Source: Jiulongibacter sp966250325
GTDB taxonomy: Bacteria > Bacteroidota > Bacteroidia > Cytophagales > Spirosomataceae
Assembly (NCBI GenBank): GCA_966250325.1
Contig: CBINGY010000015.1
Span: 1-64,000, forward strand
Length of the DNA stretch: 64,000 nucleotides
Direction of reading: 5' to 3'
Part shown: piece after piece, positions 18,171 to 27,533 of the stretch
Layout of the letters: each line of letters begins with the position of its first letter
How positions within the stretch are numbered: position 1 is the first letter of the stretch
The notes under the pieces: model-generated
Databases searched by the model: none
What the model was told of the DNA's origin: nothing
The model's input: only the letters and a program-made list of their open reading frames with translations
Program-made: the position numbers and the translations under genes

Positions 18171-18178
18171 CAAAAGTA
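18171..18178 (-). promoter_or_regulatory. Probable -7 box of asd
   Basis: TACTTTTG on the minus strand matches TAnnTTTG exactly. It predicts transcription starting near 18165, about 130 bases before the asd ATG; no clear -33 TTG was found. The leader contains a CGGGT/ACCCG palindrome and two GTAAC copies, but no riboswitch class that I recognise. Confidence 0.5.
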
Positions 18179-18213
18179 ATGCTTAATTGGGAAAATGGGA
18201 AGGGGTTTTTATT

Positions 18214-19293
18214 TCAATGTCGACGAGTAATTATATAATCTGATGCAGAAGGGGAACCAGTCAAGAAATATTCAGCTGGAACATAAAAGAATGGACTTTC
18301 AACAGGAGTGATTGTATAGGGTGCTTTATTTTCAGTGAAAGTTTGCTTTAAATACCGCTCAATTCTTTGAGAATCAGCAAAATCATAACCCTGCGTGAAA
18401 ACTTTGGCATCTGATGCTAAATTATGAAAAAATGCGTTGTCAATATCTCGATTGAAAGTTGGAAAGGAGTAACCAATTACGACTACATATTTAGCGTCTT
18501 CGGCAAGCTGATTAAGCATACGAATTTTTTCATCTTTGCCTTCTTCCCAAGAAAACCGGAGTGGATTTGGTTCTCTACCGGAGTTTAAATCCTCAAAAAT
18601 ATTTAGAAGTAATTTGATTACGGCAAAAGCACCAAAATCTGTCTTTTCAATTAGGCGTTTTGGAATTAGAGAAGAGCCATTAAGATTGATTAAAGGTAAA
18701 TTAAGCAAGTTCCATTTTTCAATTACTGCTGCACTGAGATCAGGTTTTGTCGGAATATCGTTAAAGGCAGTTAGTTCTAGCTGAAAGTCGTAATTCCAAG
18801 TAATAAAACTAAAGTTTTTGGGAATTGAAGCCTTACTTTTCAATTGGTCAAATTGATTTACTGATCGAATGAGATTCTCGTATCTCCCTTCCAACAAATG
18901 ATTGTAAACGGGTACTCGTAATGTAGAAACCAGCGGTTTGTATTCAATTCTGGAATAATGAAAGTAATTGAATAAAACTGTTAGAAACAACTTGTAGTTA
19001 TCATAATCAGATGTATTATTTTGATCAAACAACCTTTTGGCCAGGGTATCAATACTTGGAGATTGCTTTACAAGACTTATCCATCTGCTGCAGTGATCGT
19101 GAAAGTGCTTAAAATCATCTTTCGAGTCTATTTTAAAGATTTGGTTTGAAATATTGTTCAAGCAATCAGTTAGAAAACGATCGAAGTCATCAATTCTCTC
19201 ATTAATCTTACCCACCATTGGTATGGCATTTGCACTAGCCCCAGCCCCAAAATAGTAGGTGATTTTGTCTTGAAAATTTCTGGTGGGTATCAT
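18214..19293 (-). CDS. SIR2-like domain protein
   Basis: The ATG at 19293 gives 359 residues; a TTG at 19314 is possible. The NAD-binding glycine motif GAGAS lies at about residues 16-20, the NYD motif (ITWNYDFQLE) at 167-169, and a Rossmann return strand VVVIGYSFP near 271-278. In SIR2 NADases a catalytic histidine usually sits in a downstream LHG; here the equivalent appears to be LNG (Asn205). The gene is clearly more AT-rich than its neighbours and has no partner gene, consistent with a transferred gene. Standalone SIR2 proteins often serve phage defence, but this one may have lost catalysis. Role unknown. Confidence 0.75.
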   Translation of the reverse strand: MIPTRNFQDKITYYFGAGASANAIPMVGKINERIDDFDRFLTDCLNNISNQIFKIDSKDDFKHFHDHCSRWISLVKQSPSIDTLAKRLFDQNNTSDYDNYKLFLTVLFNYFHYSRIEYKPLVSTLRVPVYNHLLEGRYENLIRSVNQFDQLKSKASIPKNFSFITWNYDFQLELTAFNDIPTKPDLSAAVIEKWNLLNLPLINLNGSSLIPKRLIEKTDFGAFAVIKLLLNIFEDLNSGREPNPLRFSWEEGKDEKIRMLNQLAEDAKYVVVIGYSFPTFNRDIDNAFFHNLASDAKVFTQGYDFADSQRIERYLKQTFTENKAPYTITPVESPFFYVPAEYFLTGSPSASDYIITRRH

Positions 19294-19458
19294 AGCGGCC
19301 GAAGGTTTTTTCAATTATAGCTCATACTATTTGTAAGCAATATAATGGGTAACCATTGATAGAAATGTATTTCGGCAAGACTTTTGATATGTACTTCAGG
19401 AAGAGCTTACGGTTTCGCTGTATACATCGGAGCCCTCAAACGCAAATAACCTGATAAC

Positions 19459-21315
19459 ATGACAATTATACGTGCCAATCGCCTCTTAAGCTATTCTATC
19501 ATTTCGGGAGCTTTACTTCTGGGAATTCATACCGAATCTGCCGCTCAGCGGAAAAAAGCCACTGCCCGAATCATTCATCCCGATTTTTTTGGAGTTACTC
19601 TGAATACGGAAAACTTTGACCACAAAGGCGGAATCAGTGCGGAATTGATTTCAAATCATTCGTTCCTAAAAGAGGAGGGAGAGCGTTTTCCGGCAGGCTG
19701 GAGCATCGTGAGAAAAGAGGGAGCGGCTGGAACAATGAATCACGATACAGAAAGGCCTCTTCATGAGAAGAATAAAGGGTATCTGGTTTTAAACAGTGAA
19801 AATCCCGGTAAGATAGGTCTTACGGTTCGTAATCGGGGCTTTGAAGGCATTTATGTACGTGAAGGACAAAACTTTAAACTATCCTTTTATGCACGGGAAG
19901 AGCAGGGCAACAGTCTGAAGCTGGTGGCCCGTCTGGTCAATAAAGATGGTCTCATCATCGATGAAGAACGATTTGAAAGTAAGGGAAGTGACTGGCAGAA
20001 ATATGAAGCTGTATTGAGTTCGCCCATTACAGAAGGAGGAGCCTCTCTGGAAATTGGTTTGCTGAGTCGCGGTTCGCTGGCTTTGGATATGGTTTCATTA
20101 AAGCCGGCTGAAACATTCATGAATCATGGTTTCCGGGCGGATATTTCGCAGGCAGTTGCCGATTTACACCCCTCATTTGTGAGACTCAAAATTGGAAATC
20201 TTGCAAACTGGAAAAAAGGTTTAGGTGCACCAGAGGAGCGGGATGAGAAGTATTCAGAACCAGGCTTATTTGAATACCTGCAGTTTTGCGAAGATATTGG
20301 GTCAGGGGCAGTTCCGGTAGTGGCTCTTGAAGGCGATAAAGCCAATGAAGACGAAACCGAAGCTTACATACGGGAAATCCTGGGTCTGCTTGAATTTGCG
20401 ACAAGTACCGATCGCCGTTCGTCACTTGCAAAAAAACGTGCTGAAATGGGTCATGAAAAACCATTTAATATTGCGTATCTGACTCTGGGAGACCGGGAGA
20501 AAATGACTTCAAAATCGGTTGAAAAATTTACGGCAGCTTACAAGGCCATAAAGAGAGAATTTCCGGAGATCAAGGTGATAGGTTCTGCCGGAGAATCTAC
20601 AGAGGGTTCAGATTATGCTACGGCCTGGGAGATGGCCACAGATCTGCGACTTCCGTTCATGAGCGAGCAGTTACATGAAAATGCCGTATGGCTTGATGAA
20701 AACCGCGATCGCTATGACTTCTTTAACCGCAACGACTCCAAGGTGGTGGTTGGTGAATTTACTTCTTCAGCAAATGATTTGAAAAGTGCCATAACAGAAG
20801 CAGCTTTCCTTAGCAATCTGGAAAAAAACGCCGACGTAGTTTCACTGGTTTCCTATGCTCCTGTTTTGGATGAGGAAAACGGGCTTCTGGAATATGATGC
20901 GAAGGGAGTTTACCCTACAGCAAATTATTATGTTCAGCAGCTTTTTGCCTCAAATCTCGGTGATGAGTTTCTGGATCGGGTAACTTATGTAAGAGAATTT
21001 AATAAGGCCATTGCAGTAAGCTGCGTACGCGATAATGAAAGCGGAGATGTGATTGTGAAAATTTCTAACAATGCCGATAAGGATGGGCATGTGCAAATAG
21101 ACCTCAGGAGGTTATCGGTGGAAACACTGACGATGGAGCAAAGTATGATCAGAAACAAAGACGGCAAGATTGAAAATACGGTGACGAATCCGAATGCCGT
21201 GGTACCCAAACATCGCAAGCTGAAAGTGGGAGCCAGCAATTTCATGGTTGATAGCTGGGCAAATTCTTACATGGTGCTGCGTTTTTCGGGGAATAAGTCA
21301 ACGGCGATGCGTTAG
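19459..21315 (+). CDS. Degenerate GH51-like secreted protein
   Basis: The 618-residue protein has a signal ending ESAAQ, a carbohydrate-binding-like beta domain (residues about 50-220), a barrel and a C-terminal beta domain, the order seen in GH51 alpha-L-arabinofuranosidases. The nucleophile position survives as VVVGEFTS (Glu433), and SEQLHENAVWL matches the family's substrate loop. However, the acid/base motif GNE appears as LGDRE (343-347), and the PGG motif of active enzymes is replaced by RLKIGN. By eye the acid/base glutamate is therefore lost or shifted, so it may bind rather than cut arabinan. Confidence 0.65.
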   Translation: MTIIRANRLLSYSIISGALLLGIHTESAAQRKKATARIIHPDFFGVTLNTENFDHKGGISAELISNHSFLKEEGERFPAGWSIVRKEGAAGTMNHDTERPLHEKNKGYLVLNSENPGKIGLTVRNRGFEGIYVREGQNFKLSFYAREEQGNSLKLVARLVNKDGLIIDEERFESKGSDWQKYEAVLSSPITEGGASLEIGLLSRGSLALDMVSLKPAETFMNHGFRADISQAVADLHPSFVRLKIGNLANWKKGLGAPEERDEKYSEPGLFEYLQFCEDIGSGAVPVVALEGDKANEDETEAYIREILGLLEFATSTDRRSSLAKKRAEMGHEKPFNIAYLTLGDREKMTSKSVEKFTAAYKAIKREFPEIKVIGSAGESTEGSDYATAWEMATDLRLPFMSEQLHENAVWLDENRDRYDFFNRNDSKVVVGEFTSSANDLKSAITEAAFLSNLEKNADVVSLVSYAPVLDEENGLLEYDAKGVYPTANYYVQQLFASNLGDEFLDRVTYVREFNKAIAVSCVRDNESGDVIVKISNNADKDGHVQIDLRRLSVETLTMEQSMIRNKDGKIENTVTNPNAVVPKHRKLKVGASNFMVDSWANSYMVLRFSGNKSTAMR

Positions 21316-24300
21316 GGATTACTACAGCCCGTAATTTCAGCCTTAAAATATCCGCCGCTTGCCGGCAAAGACATGAAGCCTGGTTTGAGGATTACCTCGT
21401 TCCAGGCTTTATAGTTTGATTTGGATGTGCCAGTGAGGGTTTCGGTGGAGGAAATACTTCCTTTGCCCGAAATATTATGAGAACCTGAGACGAATGTTCC
21501 GGAAGTAGTAAAAACGGTGGGTCGTATTTTAAAAGCCGCCGATTCATAACTTACCGCAACCGGGTCAGTAGAAACTACCCGAAGTTTATAATGATCACCA
21601 GACGGAATACCGTGAGGCACCTGAATATTGACAGGCAAGGTGGCCGATAAGCCTGAAAGCAAAATGGTAGAATCTGCAAAATTTCCCAAAGAATCTGAAA
21701 GCTCCACGCGAAACAGATTATCAACATTATAGCTGCCGGTCACTTCCATCACCACTTTCATGATTTCGCATTGACCTACCTGTTCTTTATCCAGATTGGC
21801 AAAAATGAAAGGGTCATTGGTTTCTACATTGATCAGATAATCCTCAGTTTCGCCGGTGATGTAGGTGCCGCAGGAAGTCATGTAGGTTCCGGTTTCTATC
21901 TCGGTTTCGTCGGTGACTCTAAGTCGCAGTCGCCTAATTCCCGGTGAGGTGTTCGCCGGTACCAATAGAGAAAATGAGTAAGGATTATTTTGGACAGAAG
22001 TGTTGCCGAGCAATTCATTAACGTCTTCAAAATCCCCATCATTATTCAAGTCAATCCAAAAACCAAGACGTTTGGCAGGAATGGTTCCTTCAAAATCGTG
22101 AATTCTGGCAGAAATTGACCTATCATTTATGCCTCCTACGATAGTTTCATTGATTTTGGTATTACTGGAATACGCACTGCCTAAACAGCCCGAGTTAAAT
22201 GGACTCCATATTGCCCAAGAATTTGTTGAATAATTATAAGTAAAAACTTCCGAGATATAATGATCTGCCGAACAGCCGTTAGTATGAACAGGAATACAAT
22301 AATTTACTGGGTTTCCAGCCGTTTGCACAGCCAATTTTGACATAGAAGAAAAGCAGGTTTCTCCCGGTAGTTTTGTGGCTAAATAGAGGTCATATTGAGT
22401 TCCGGCTAAAAGGCCAGTAACGATAATTGGATTTGATTCATTAGCTAGAGACAAGAGGCTGTCGGCTACCAAATAGGGCAATCCAGAGGAATCTATACCC
22501 GTTATAAATTGCTCAAGAGTAGGAGTGGGATTACCTGACGGAACCGCTACATACCATACTTCCGCGTTTTGACTTACCGGAGCGTTCAACACAAAACCAT
22601 TATTGGTTTCATTGATGGCTTGAGGATAACCGGGTAAAAATAAGGCCGACCCCTGAGTAATCTCAATAGGCTCCGAATCTGCATGAATGATAGGAACAGC
22701 CGTATTGGTGGAAATGACCCGAAGCCGGTAACCAGTACCAGAAACGGCTGAATTTGGAATCTGGCCATAAATGGGAGAAGTTTCTGAGCTACCGATTTTA
22801 GTGGCGTTGCTGAAGTTACCATTGGCATCAGAAAGCCAAAGCTCATACGAATTATGCTCAGAGAAAGCCCCGTTTCGGTAAAAAGTGACCTTTAAAGGCT
22901 CATTTACACATAAGGAAGTAGGGTATTTTGCATAAATAATACTGTCAGCCACAGAGCTTCTGAAGTAATCGGTGGAATAGAGGCCGCCGTAATAAGTGGA
23001 TACTATTAATTGACCGTCTGACTCTCGGTACCAAATCCGATAACGTTCAATACCGGGAATGTTTCCTGTGATTTCATTCCAGACAGGAGACTCACTCAAA
23101 AAGTTATTAGTAAAAAATACACCTTCTGAAATTGATACAAAAACCTTATTCAGATTTGCCGGTTCAAACGCATAATAGAGGTTATATGCATTCAAATTTT
23201 GTGTTTTATGCTGCCATGTTTCGCCACCGTTCAGACTTAAATGGAGAGAGCCATATGAACCGGCAAAAATTATTTGAGGGTTGTCACGACAGACATTAAG
23301 TTGATTGAAATATAAATTTGGTAAACCTATTTCCTCATAAGTTCCAGTATTGTCAGGTAAAACAGAAATACGATATAGATGGTTGGTTTCTTCTTCGCTG
23401 TAATTTTGGATTAAAAATTCATTCTCTGATGATGCATAAATATTCGGATAATAGAAATACTTATTTACAAGGATATTTTCAATTCTCTCTTGGCCAGAGC
23501 CCACATCCAATACCTTAAAAAAGACTGTTTGATTGTTGATTTCGCTGGAAAACTTATAGCCATAGATTGTATTATTTATTTCATCATAAGCCCAAGGCCC
23601 ATAATAGTTGCCAAGATCGACATAGTGATCGTCAAAGTTTCCTTCCCTATCAAAAAACGATATTAAATTACCTGACAAAAAATTCAGTCCTGGTTCATTT
23701 TTATCTGTGTATTTCGAAGCCTGACCGTAATAATCTGGGAATGAATTAATGGTTTCAAAGTAGTTTGTACCACTAAACGCCCATGGTCTTGAATTTGAAC
23801 CATTGGTAAAGAGGAGCGAGTCATTAAAATTATTTGGGAAATCCAGACCATATACCCATGCCGTATTTAAATCTTTTCTTCTATCGGACGAAGAAATTTC
23901 AGAGCCAGAAAACAAGCCAGTGATTAACTCAATATCTTGTTCACCTGAAGCCACTGTTATACCGCTTGAACTTACCATAAGGTGGTTACCATAAGAATAA
24001 ATAATGAAATTAGGATTTGTAAACCATGACGAACCCCCAGTAATAGAATAAACAAGGCTTCCTGAAAACATCGCAAATTTATTAGGATCAGTTTTGTCAA
24101 CATGAAAGGATACATTACCTCGAAGATTGAAGTGAACACCACTAAATAAAGGAATTGACAAATTGACCCAGTTGTTTCCGCCATCATTACTTTTTCTAAT
24201 CCAGTTAATTGAATTTTGATTATAAGGGGCTTTGGTGTTTAAAGCATATAGAACCTTATTGTTATTTGAATCTTTCCCTATTGCTATTTCTGTATACTGT

Positions 24301-25100
24301 GATTGATTAGAAAGTGAAAGTGTCATGATGTTCGTCCAAGTACCACCGGTCGGGGTAGAAGAGCGGTAGATTTTGCCGCTGGCGAGACCCACATAAATCA
24401 GACCATCATGATCAAAGGTCAGAGACGTTGCAATAGGATTAGAATCTTGCCAAAAGGTAGCTTGAATATCTATGAATGATTCGAATTCATTGGTACTTCT
24501 GTTAAACGTATAAACGGTATTAAATAAAGAATTAAAAGGCTCAAAACTGCAAGAAAATAATTCTCCATGTGGATTATATTTTAAATAAAATGAATAGCTC
24601 GATTCATGAAAATTCCAGGTCTCACCACCATCGATTGAAATATAGAAATTGCCAAAAGTAGAAATTGCCATTTCCAAAGGGTTTAGTGGGTTTTGTGCAA
24701 TCGAAAAAACTCTCTCGTTAACATTTTCTACTTCATGCCAGGATGAATCCGTCAGTATATCATTATTGTACCAAAGCCCGCCATTGGTTGCCAGCCAGGC
24801 CTTCTTCCCAGAGGGATCATTGGCATCAAAAAGAAAGTCATTAAAACCTTCAGAAAGAGCTTTCGGCCCTCTGGGTTTCCAATCCACCGGTAGTGAAGCC
24901 GTGGTATTTACCGTGTTTAGACTCTGATCTTTGTTATTTTTTTCTTCCGCTTTTCGCTTTAGAATCTCGGCCAGTAAGGCTTCCTTTTTAGCTTGTTGCT
25001 GAGCAAAAAGGAGAGAATCGTAGGTAACGGGATTTTGACCTTTAGCAGGAAAAATGAGTAGTGCCATCAAGGCAATAAGTAGGAGAGAGATGTGCTTCAT
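21312..25100 (-). CDS. Large surface protein: beta-propeller, GEVED and 3-coathanger domains
   Basis: This 1262-residue protein has a signal ending AKGQ. The first ~700 residues hold repeated BNR/sortilin-like propeller blades (for example SIDGGETWNF, SNDGGNNWVN and SLNGGETWQH). A GEVED domain follows around residues 930-1080, ending in GETEDYLINV, and the C-terminus has the 3-coathanger stack signature VILKPGF followed by FKAEITGC. This composition is typical of secreted Bacteroidota surface proteins probably delivered by T9SS. No enzymatic residues were recognised; adhesion or binding is plausible. It has its own -7 box. Confidence 0.8.
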   Translation of the reverse strand: MKHISLLLIALMALLIFPAKGQNPVTYDSLLFAQQQAKKEALLAEILKRKAEEKNNKDQSLNTVNTTASLPVDWKPRGPKALSEGFNDFLFDANDPSGKKAWLATNGGLWYNNDILTDSSWHEVENVNERVFSIAQNPLNPLEMAISTFGNFYISIDGGETWNFHESSYSFYLKYNPHGELFSCSFEPFNSLFNTVYTFNRSTNEFESFIDIQATFWQDSNPIATSLTFDHDGLIYVGLASGKIYRSSTPTGGTWTNIMTLSLSNQSQYTEIAIGKDSNNNKVLYALNTKAPYNQNSINWIRKSNDGGNNWVNLSIPLFSGVHFNLRGNVSFHVDKTDPNKFAMFSGSLVYSITGGSSWFTNPNFIIYSYGNHLMVSSSGITVASGEQDIELITGLFSGSEISSSDRRKDLNTAWVYGLDFPNNFNDSLLFTNGSNSRPWAFSGTNYFETINSFPDYYGQASKYTDKNEPGLNFLSGNLISFFDREGNFDDHYVDLGNYYGPWAYDEINNTIYGYKFSSEINNQTVFFKVLDVGSGQERIENILVNKYFYYPNIYASSENEFLIQNYSEEETNHLYRISVLPDNTGTYEEIGLPNLYFNQLNVCRDNPQIIFAGSYGSLHLSLNGGETWQHKTQNLNAYNLYYAFEPANLNKVFVSISEGVFFTNNFLSESPVWNEITGNIPGIERYRIWYRESDGQLIVSTYYGGLYSTDYFRSSVADSIIYAKYPTSLCVNEPLKVTFYRNGAFSEHNSYELWLSDANGNFSNATKIGSSETSPIYGQIPNSAVSGTGYRLRVISTNTAVPIIHADSEPIEITQGSALFLPGYPQAINETNNGFVLNAPVSQNAEVWYVAVPSGNPTPTLEQFITGIDSSGLPYLVADSLLSLANESNPIIVTGLLAGTQYDLYLATKLPGETCFSSMSKLAVQTAGNPVNYCIPVHTNGCSADHYISEVFTYNYSTNSWAIWSPFNSGCLGSAYSSNTKINETIVGGINDRSISARIHDFEGTIPAKRLGFWIDLNNDGDFEDVNELLGNTSVQNNPYSFSLLVPANTSPGIRRLRLRVTDETEIETGTYMTSCGTYITGETEDYLINVETNDPFIFANLDKEQVGQCEIMKVVMEVTGSYNVDNLFRVELSDSLGNFADSTILLSGLSATLPVNIQVPHGIPSGDHYKLRVVSTDPVAVSYESAAFKIRPTVFTTSGTFVSGSHNISGKGSISSTETLTGTSKSNYKAWNEVILKPGFMSLPASGGYFKAEITGCSNP

Positions 25101-25134
25101 TAAGCGGACAGGAAGTATAAGTGGTTTATAGAAT

Positions 25135-25142
25135 CAAATGTA
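25135..25142 (-). promoter_or_regulatory. Probable -7 box of the large surface protein gene
   Basis: TACATTTG on the minus strand matches TAnnTTTG exactly and lies 34 bases before the start codon. Confidence 0.5.
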
Positions 25143-25175
25143 TTGAAAAAGAGTATTTGTAGGTGCGGAGAAGAA

Positions 25176-25757
25176 TTAAAAATCCCATACCCTCCCAGCC
25201 GTGAACGTATAATCAAGAGGGACATCCGTTTTTTCAACTTCACTAATGAGATTTTCGGGCTCAAAAAAGCTCAGGCCTACAATGAGGGTGTTTTCGGTTC
25301 TGTATGAAAGAAAACGGTCGTAGTAACCTTTGCCGTAGCCGATTCGGTTTCCTTTTTTGTCGTAAACCAGCAGGGGGACTATCACCAGAATATCGTCATC
25401 GGTATTGAAAAATTCTTCACTGGTCTGGCCTTCATTGACCGGCTCTGGTACATTCCATGGGTTTAATTCCAGCGTAGTTTCCTTTTCAAAAAGATGATGA
25501 GTCAGAATGCCGCCCGGGTGAATTTTGGGAACAAAAACACTTACCGGAAAGTCTTTGTGAAGGGTGTCAATGATAGGTTGAGTATCTACTTCTTTTTTGT
25601 CAATGACGGGCAGATAGCAGTGAACTTTATCATACCGATGTATCATGAGCCTGCTGAAAAGCAACTCTTTTATGGCCTTGCTTTTGGCAACCACTTCTTC
25701 GTCTGTGAGGAGCAGACGTTTTTCCAGATACGCTTTTCTTAGGGTTGATTTGTTCAT
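25176..25757 (-). CDS. fthC: 5-formyltetrahydrofolate cyclo-ligase
   Basis: The 193-residue enzyme converts 5-formyl-THF to 5,10-methenyl-THF with ATP. The C-terminal motif GYGKGYYDRFL and the N-terminal MNKSTLRKAYLEKRLLL (substrate/ATP-binding helix) are standard, and the length is normal. It is the last gene of the serS transcript group, separated from serS by a 62-base gap that holds a perfect 14-bp palindrome. Confidence 0.93.
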   Translation of the reverse strand: MNKSTLRKAYLEKRLLLTDEEVVAKSKAIKELLFSRLMIHRYDKVHCYLPVIDKKEVDTQPIIDTLHKDFPVSVFVPKIHPGGILTHHLFEKETTLELNPWNVPEPVNEGQTSEEFFNTDDDILVIVPLLVYDKKGNRIGYGKGYYDRFLSYRTENTLIVGLSFFEPENLISEVEKTDVPLDYTFTAGRVWDF

Positions 25758-25770
25758 TTGATGTCAAAAT

Positions 25771-25816
25771 ACTCGTGGCACGACTTTTTGTCGACGGGAA
25801 AGGTCGTGCCACGAGT
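25771..25816. repeat. Perfect 14-bp inverted repeat
   Basis: ACTCGTGGCACGAC (25771-25784) is matched by its exact reverse complement at 25803-25816 with an 18-base loop containing GTCGAC. It lies between serS and fthC, within their likely transcript. There is no T run after the stem, so it is not a normal terminator. It resembles dispersed palindromes (REP-like) seen in other Bacteroidota, which is recollection rather than a search. Confidence 0.8.
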
Positions 25817-25819
25817 AAG

Positions 25820-27088
25820 TTAAATTTTATCAAACCCACAATACGGCTGCAACACTTTTGGGATATTGATACCTTCCGGTGTCTGGTTATTTTCCAGAAT
25901 GGCTGCCAGAATACGTGGTAAAGCCAAAGCGGATCCATTCAGGGTGTGAAGCAACTGGGTTTTCCCATCTACTTTATAGCGAAGTTTCAGGCGATTTGCC
26001 TGGAAGTCTTCAAAGTTTGACACCGAGCTCACCTCCAGCCAGCGTTCCTGAGCGGCAGAGAAAACTTCAAAATCAAAAGTAAGGGCAGATGTAAAACCCA
26101 TATCACCGCCACATAGTCGCAGAATACGGAAAGGGAGCTCCAGTTTAGTAAGCAGACCTTTCACGTGTTCCAGCATTTCATCCAGTGCCAGATACGATTC
26201 CTCAGGTTTCCTGATCTGAACAATCTCTACTTTGTCAAACTGGTGCAGGCGATTCAGACCCCGTACATGTGCCCCCCAGCTCCCGGCTTCGCGACGAAAA
26301 CATGGAGTGTAGCCCACATTTTTCACCGGTAGCTTATCTTCTGAAAGAATTTCATTTCTGTAAATATTGGTGATGGGCACTTCGGCTGTTGGAATCAGAA
26401 AAAGCTTATCTGCAGTAGCTTCATACATCTGTCCCTCTTTATCTGGCAGCTGGCCAGTGCCATATCCAGACTCCTCATTGATAAGAATAGGGGGCTGTAC
26501 TTCAAAGTAACCTGCGGCAATAGCTTCATCCAGAAAGAAATTGATTAGAGCCCGCTGAATACGTGCACCCTTCCCTTTGTAAAAAGGGAAACCGGCACCG
26601 GTCACTTTATTACCAAGCTCAAAATCGATGATATCATAATCACTAATGAGCTCCCAATGTGGTTTAGCACCGTCATGAAGTGCAGGAATCTGACCGGCTG
26701 AGAAAACAGTTTCGTTGTCATCGGCAGACTTTCCGGGAGGAACACTGGCATGAGGTAAGTTAGGAAGGGTGTACATGTGATCGGTGAGTTTGCCTACAAG
26801 ATCACGTAGAGTATCTTCCAGTTCTTTCGATCTGGCTTTCAGTTCGCCCGTTTGCGACTTTGCCGCTTCAGCCTCGGCTTTTTTTCCCTCTTTCATGAGC
26901 ATACCTACCTGCTTTGAAATGCTGTTTGACTGAGCGAGGGTATCATCCAGGTCTTTTTGGGTGTCGCGTCGCTGCTGGTCAAGTTCCAGGGCTAATTTCA
27001 CAGCCGCTTCAGCATTCGGGAAATTTCTCTTTTGAAGCCCTTTGATAGTGGCTTCTTCGTTTTCTCTGATATAGTTAATTTGTAGCAT
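25820..27088 (-). CDS. serS: Seryl-tRNA synthetase
   Basis: The 422-residue class II synthetase has the N-terminal coiled-coil arm (residues about 30-100, rich in E/K/Q), motif 2 as TPCFRREAGSWG, and a C-terminal motif 3 region with LNGSALALPRILAAILEN. It charges tRNA-Ser. Its start codon overlaps the stop of the upstream DinB-like gene by one base, indicating a common transcript. Confidence 0.97.
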   Translation of the reverse strand: MLQINYIRENEEATIKGLQKRNFPNAEAAVKLALELDQQRRDTQKDLDDTLAQSNSISKQVGMLMKEGKKAEAEAAKSQTGELKARSKELEDTLRDLVGKLTDHMYTLPNLPHASVPPGKSADDNETVFSAGQIPALHDGAKPHWELISDYDIIDFELGNKVTGAGFPFYKGKGARIQRALINFFLDEAIAAGYFEVQPPILINEESGYGTGQLPDKEGQMYEATADKLFLIPTAEVPITNIYRNEILSEDKLPVKNVGYTPCFRREAGSWGAHVRGLNRLHQFDKVEIVQIRKPEESYLALDEMLEHVKGLLTKLELPFRILRLCGGDMGFTSALTFDFEVFSAAQERWLEVSSVSNFEDFQANRLKLRYKVDGKTQLLHTLNGSALALPRILAAILENNQTPEGINIPKVLQPYCGFDKI

Positions 27089-27531
27089 TATTTGGCTGAA
27101 ATAAGTCTTCTATGGTAATTAATCTGGCCCAGGTGATAGCCCAGATGCCCCAATAAATGAAAAAGAAAAAATCTGACAGACATTTCCTCATTGCCAAAAA
27201 CTTTCAGCGGATAGATTTTTGACAGATCGGTTTCTTCAAGATTTGAAACTGTCTTTTCAACAACTGCACGGGTTTGGTCAATTTCTGAAATGATTTTTTC
27301 ACGTGAAAATCGTCCCTCAAATTCTTCAGGTCTGTTTCTGATATAGCCACTGTTTCCAAGTACTGCTCCTATGAAGTGCTGAAGATTCCCACATAGGTGC
27401 ATACTCAGATTTCCTCCCGAATTGGAGATCCCTTCGGCCTTTGCAAAGAGCAAATCCTCAGAATCGTACATCAAAACTTCTTCACGTAGCTTTTTCAGGT
27501 CTTTCTCAAAAACGGCGGCCAGTTCTTTCAT
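27088..27531 (-). CDS. DinB/DUF1572 family protein
   Basis: The 147-residue protein is a predicted four-helix bundle of the DinB superfamily. Candidate metal-binding histidines are in MHLCGNLQHFIG and LLGHLGYHLGQINYHRR. Members are metal-dependent thiol transferases or of unknown role in stress response. It overlaps serS by one base and sits two bases after lysC, so it belongs to the same operon. Confidence 0.85.
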   Translation of the reverse strand: MKELAAVFEKDLKKLREEVLMYDSEDLLFAKAEGISNSGGNLSMHLCGNLQHFIGAVLGNSGYIRNRPEEFEGRFSREKIISEIDQTRAVVEKTVSNLEETDLSKIYPLKVFGNEEMSVRFFLFHLLGHLGYHLGQINYHRRLISAK

Positions 27532-27533
27532 GA

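Noticed and set aside
18214..19293. Thoeris or other two-gene defence system around the SIR2 gene
   Set aside because: No TIR, nuclease or other partner gene lies next to it; the neighbours are asd and a GH51-like gene.
19294..19458. TATAAT-like box before the SIR2 gene
   Set aside because: The spacing to a possible TTGCTT is 15 bases and the box may be chance in AT-rich DNA.
25771..25816. Terminator between serS and fthC
   Set aside because: No T run follows the stem on either strand.
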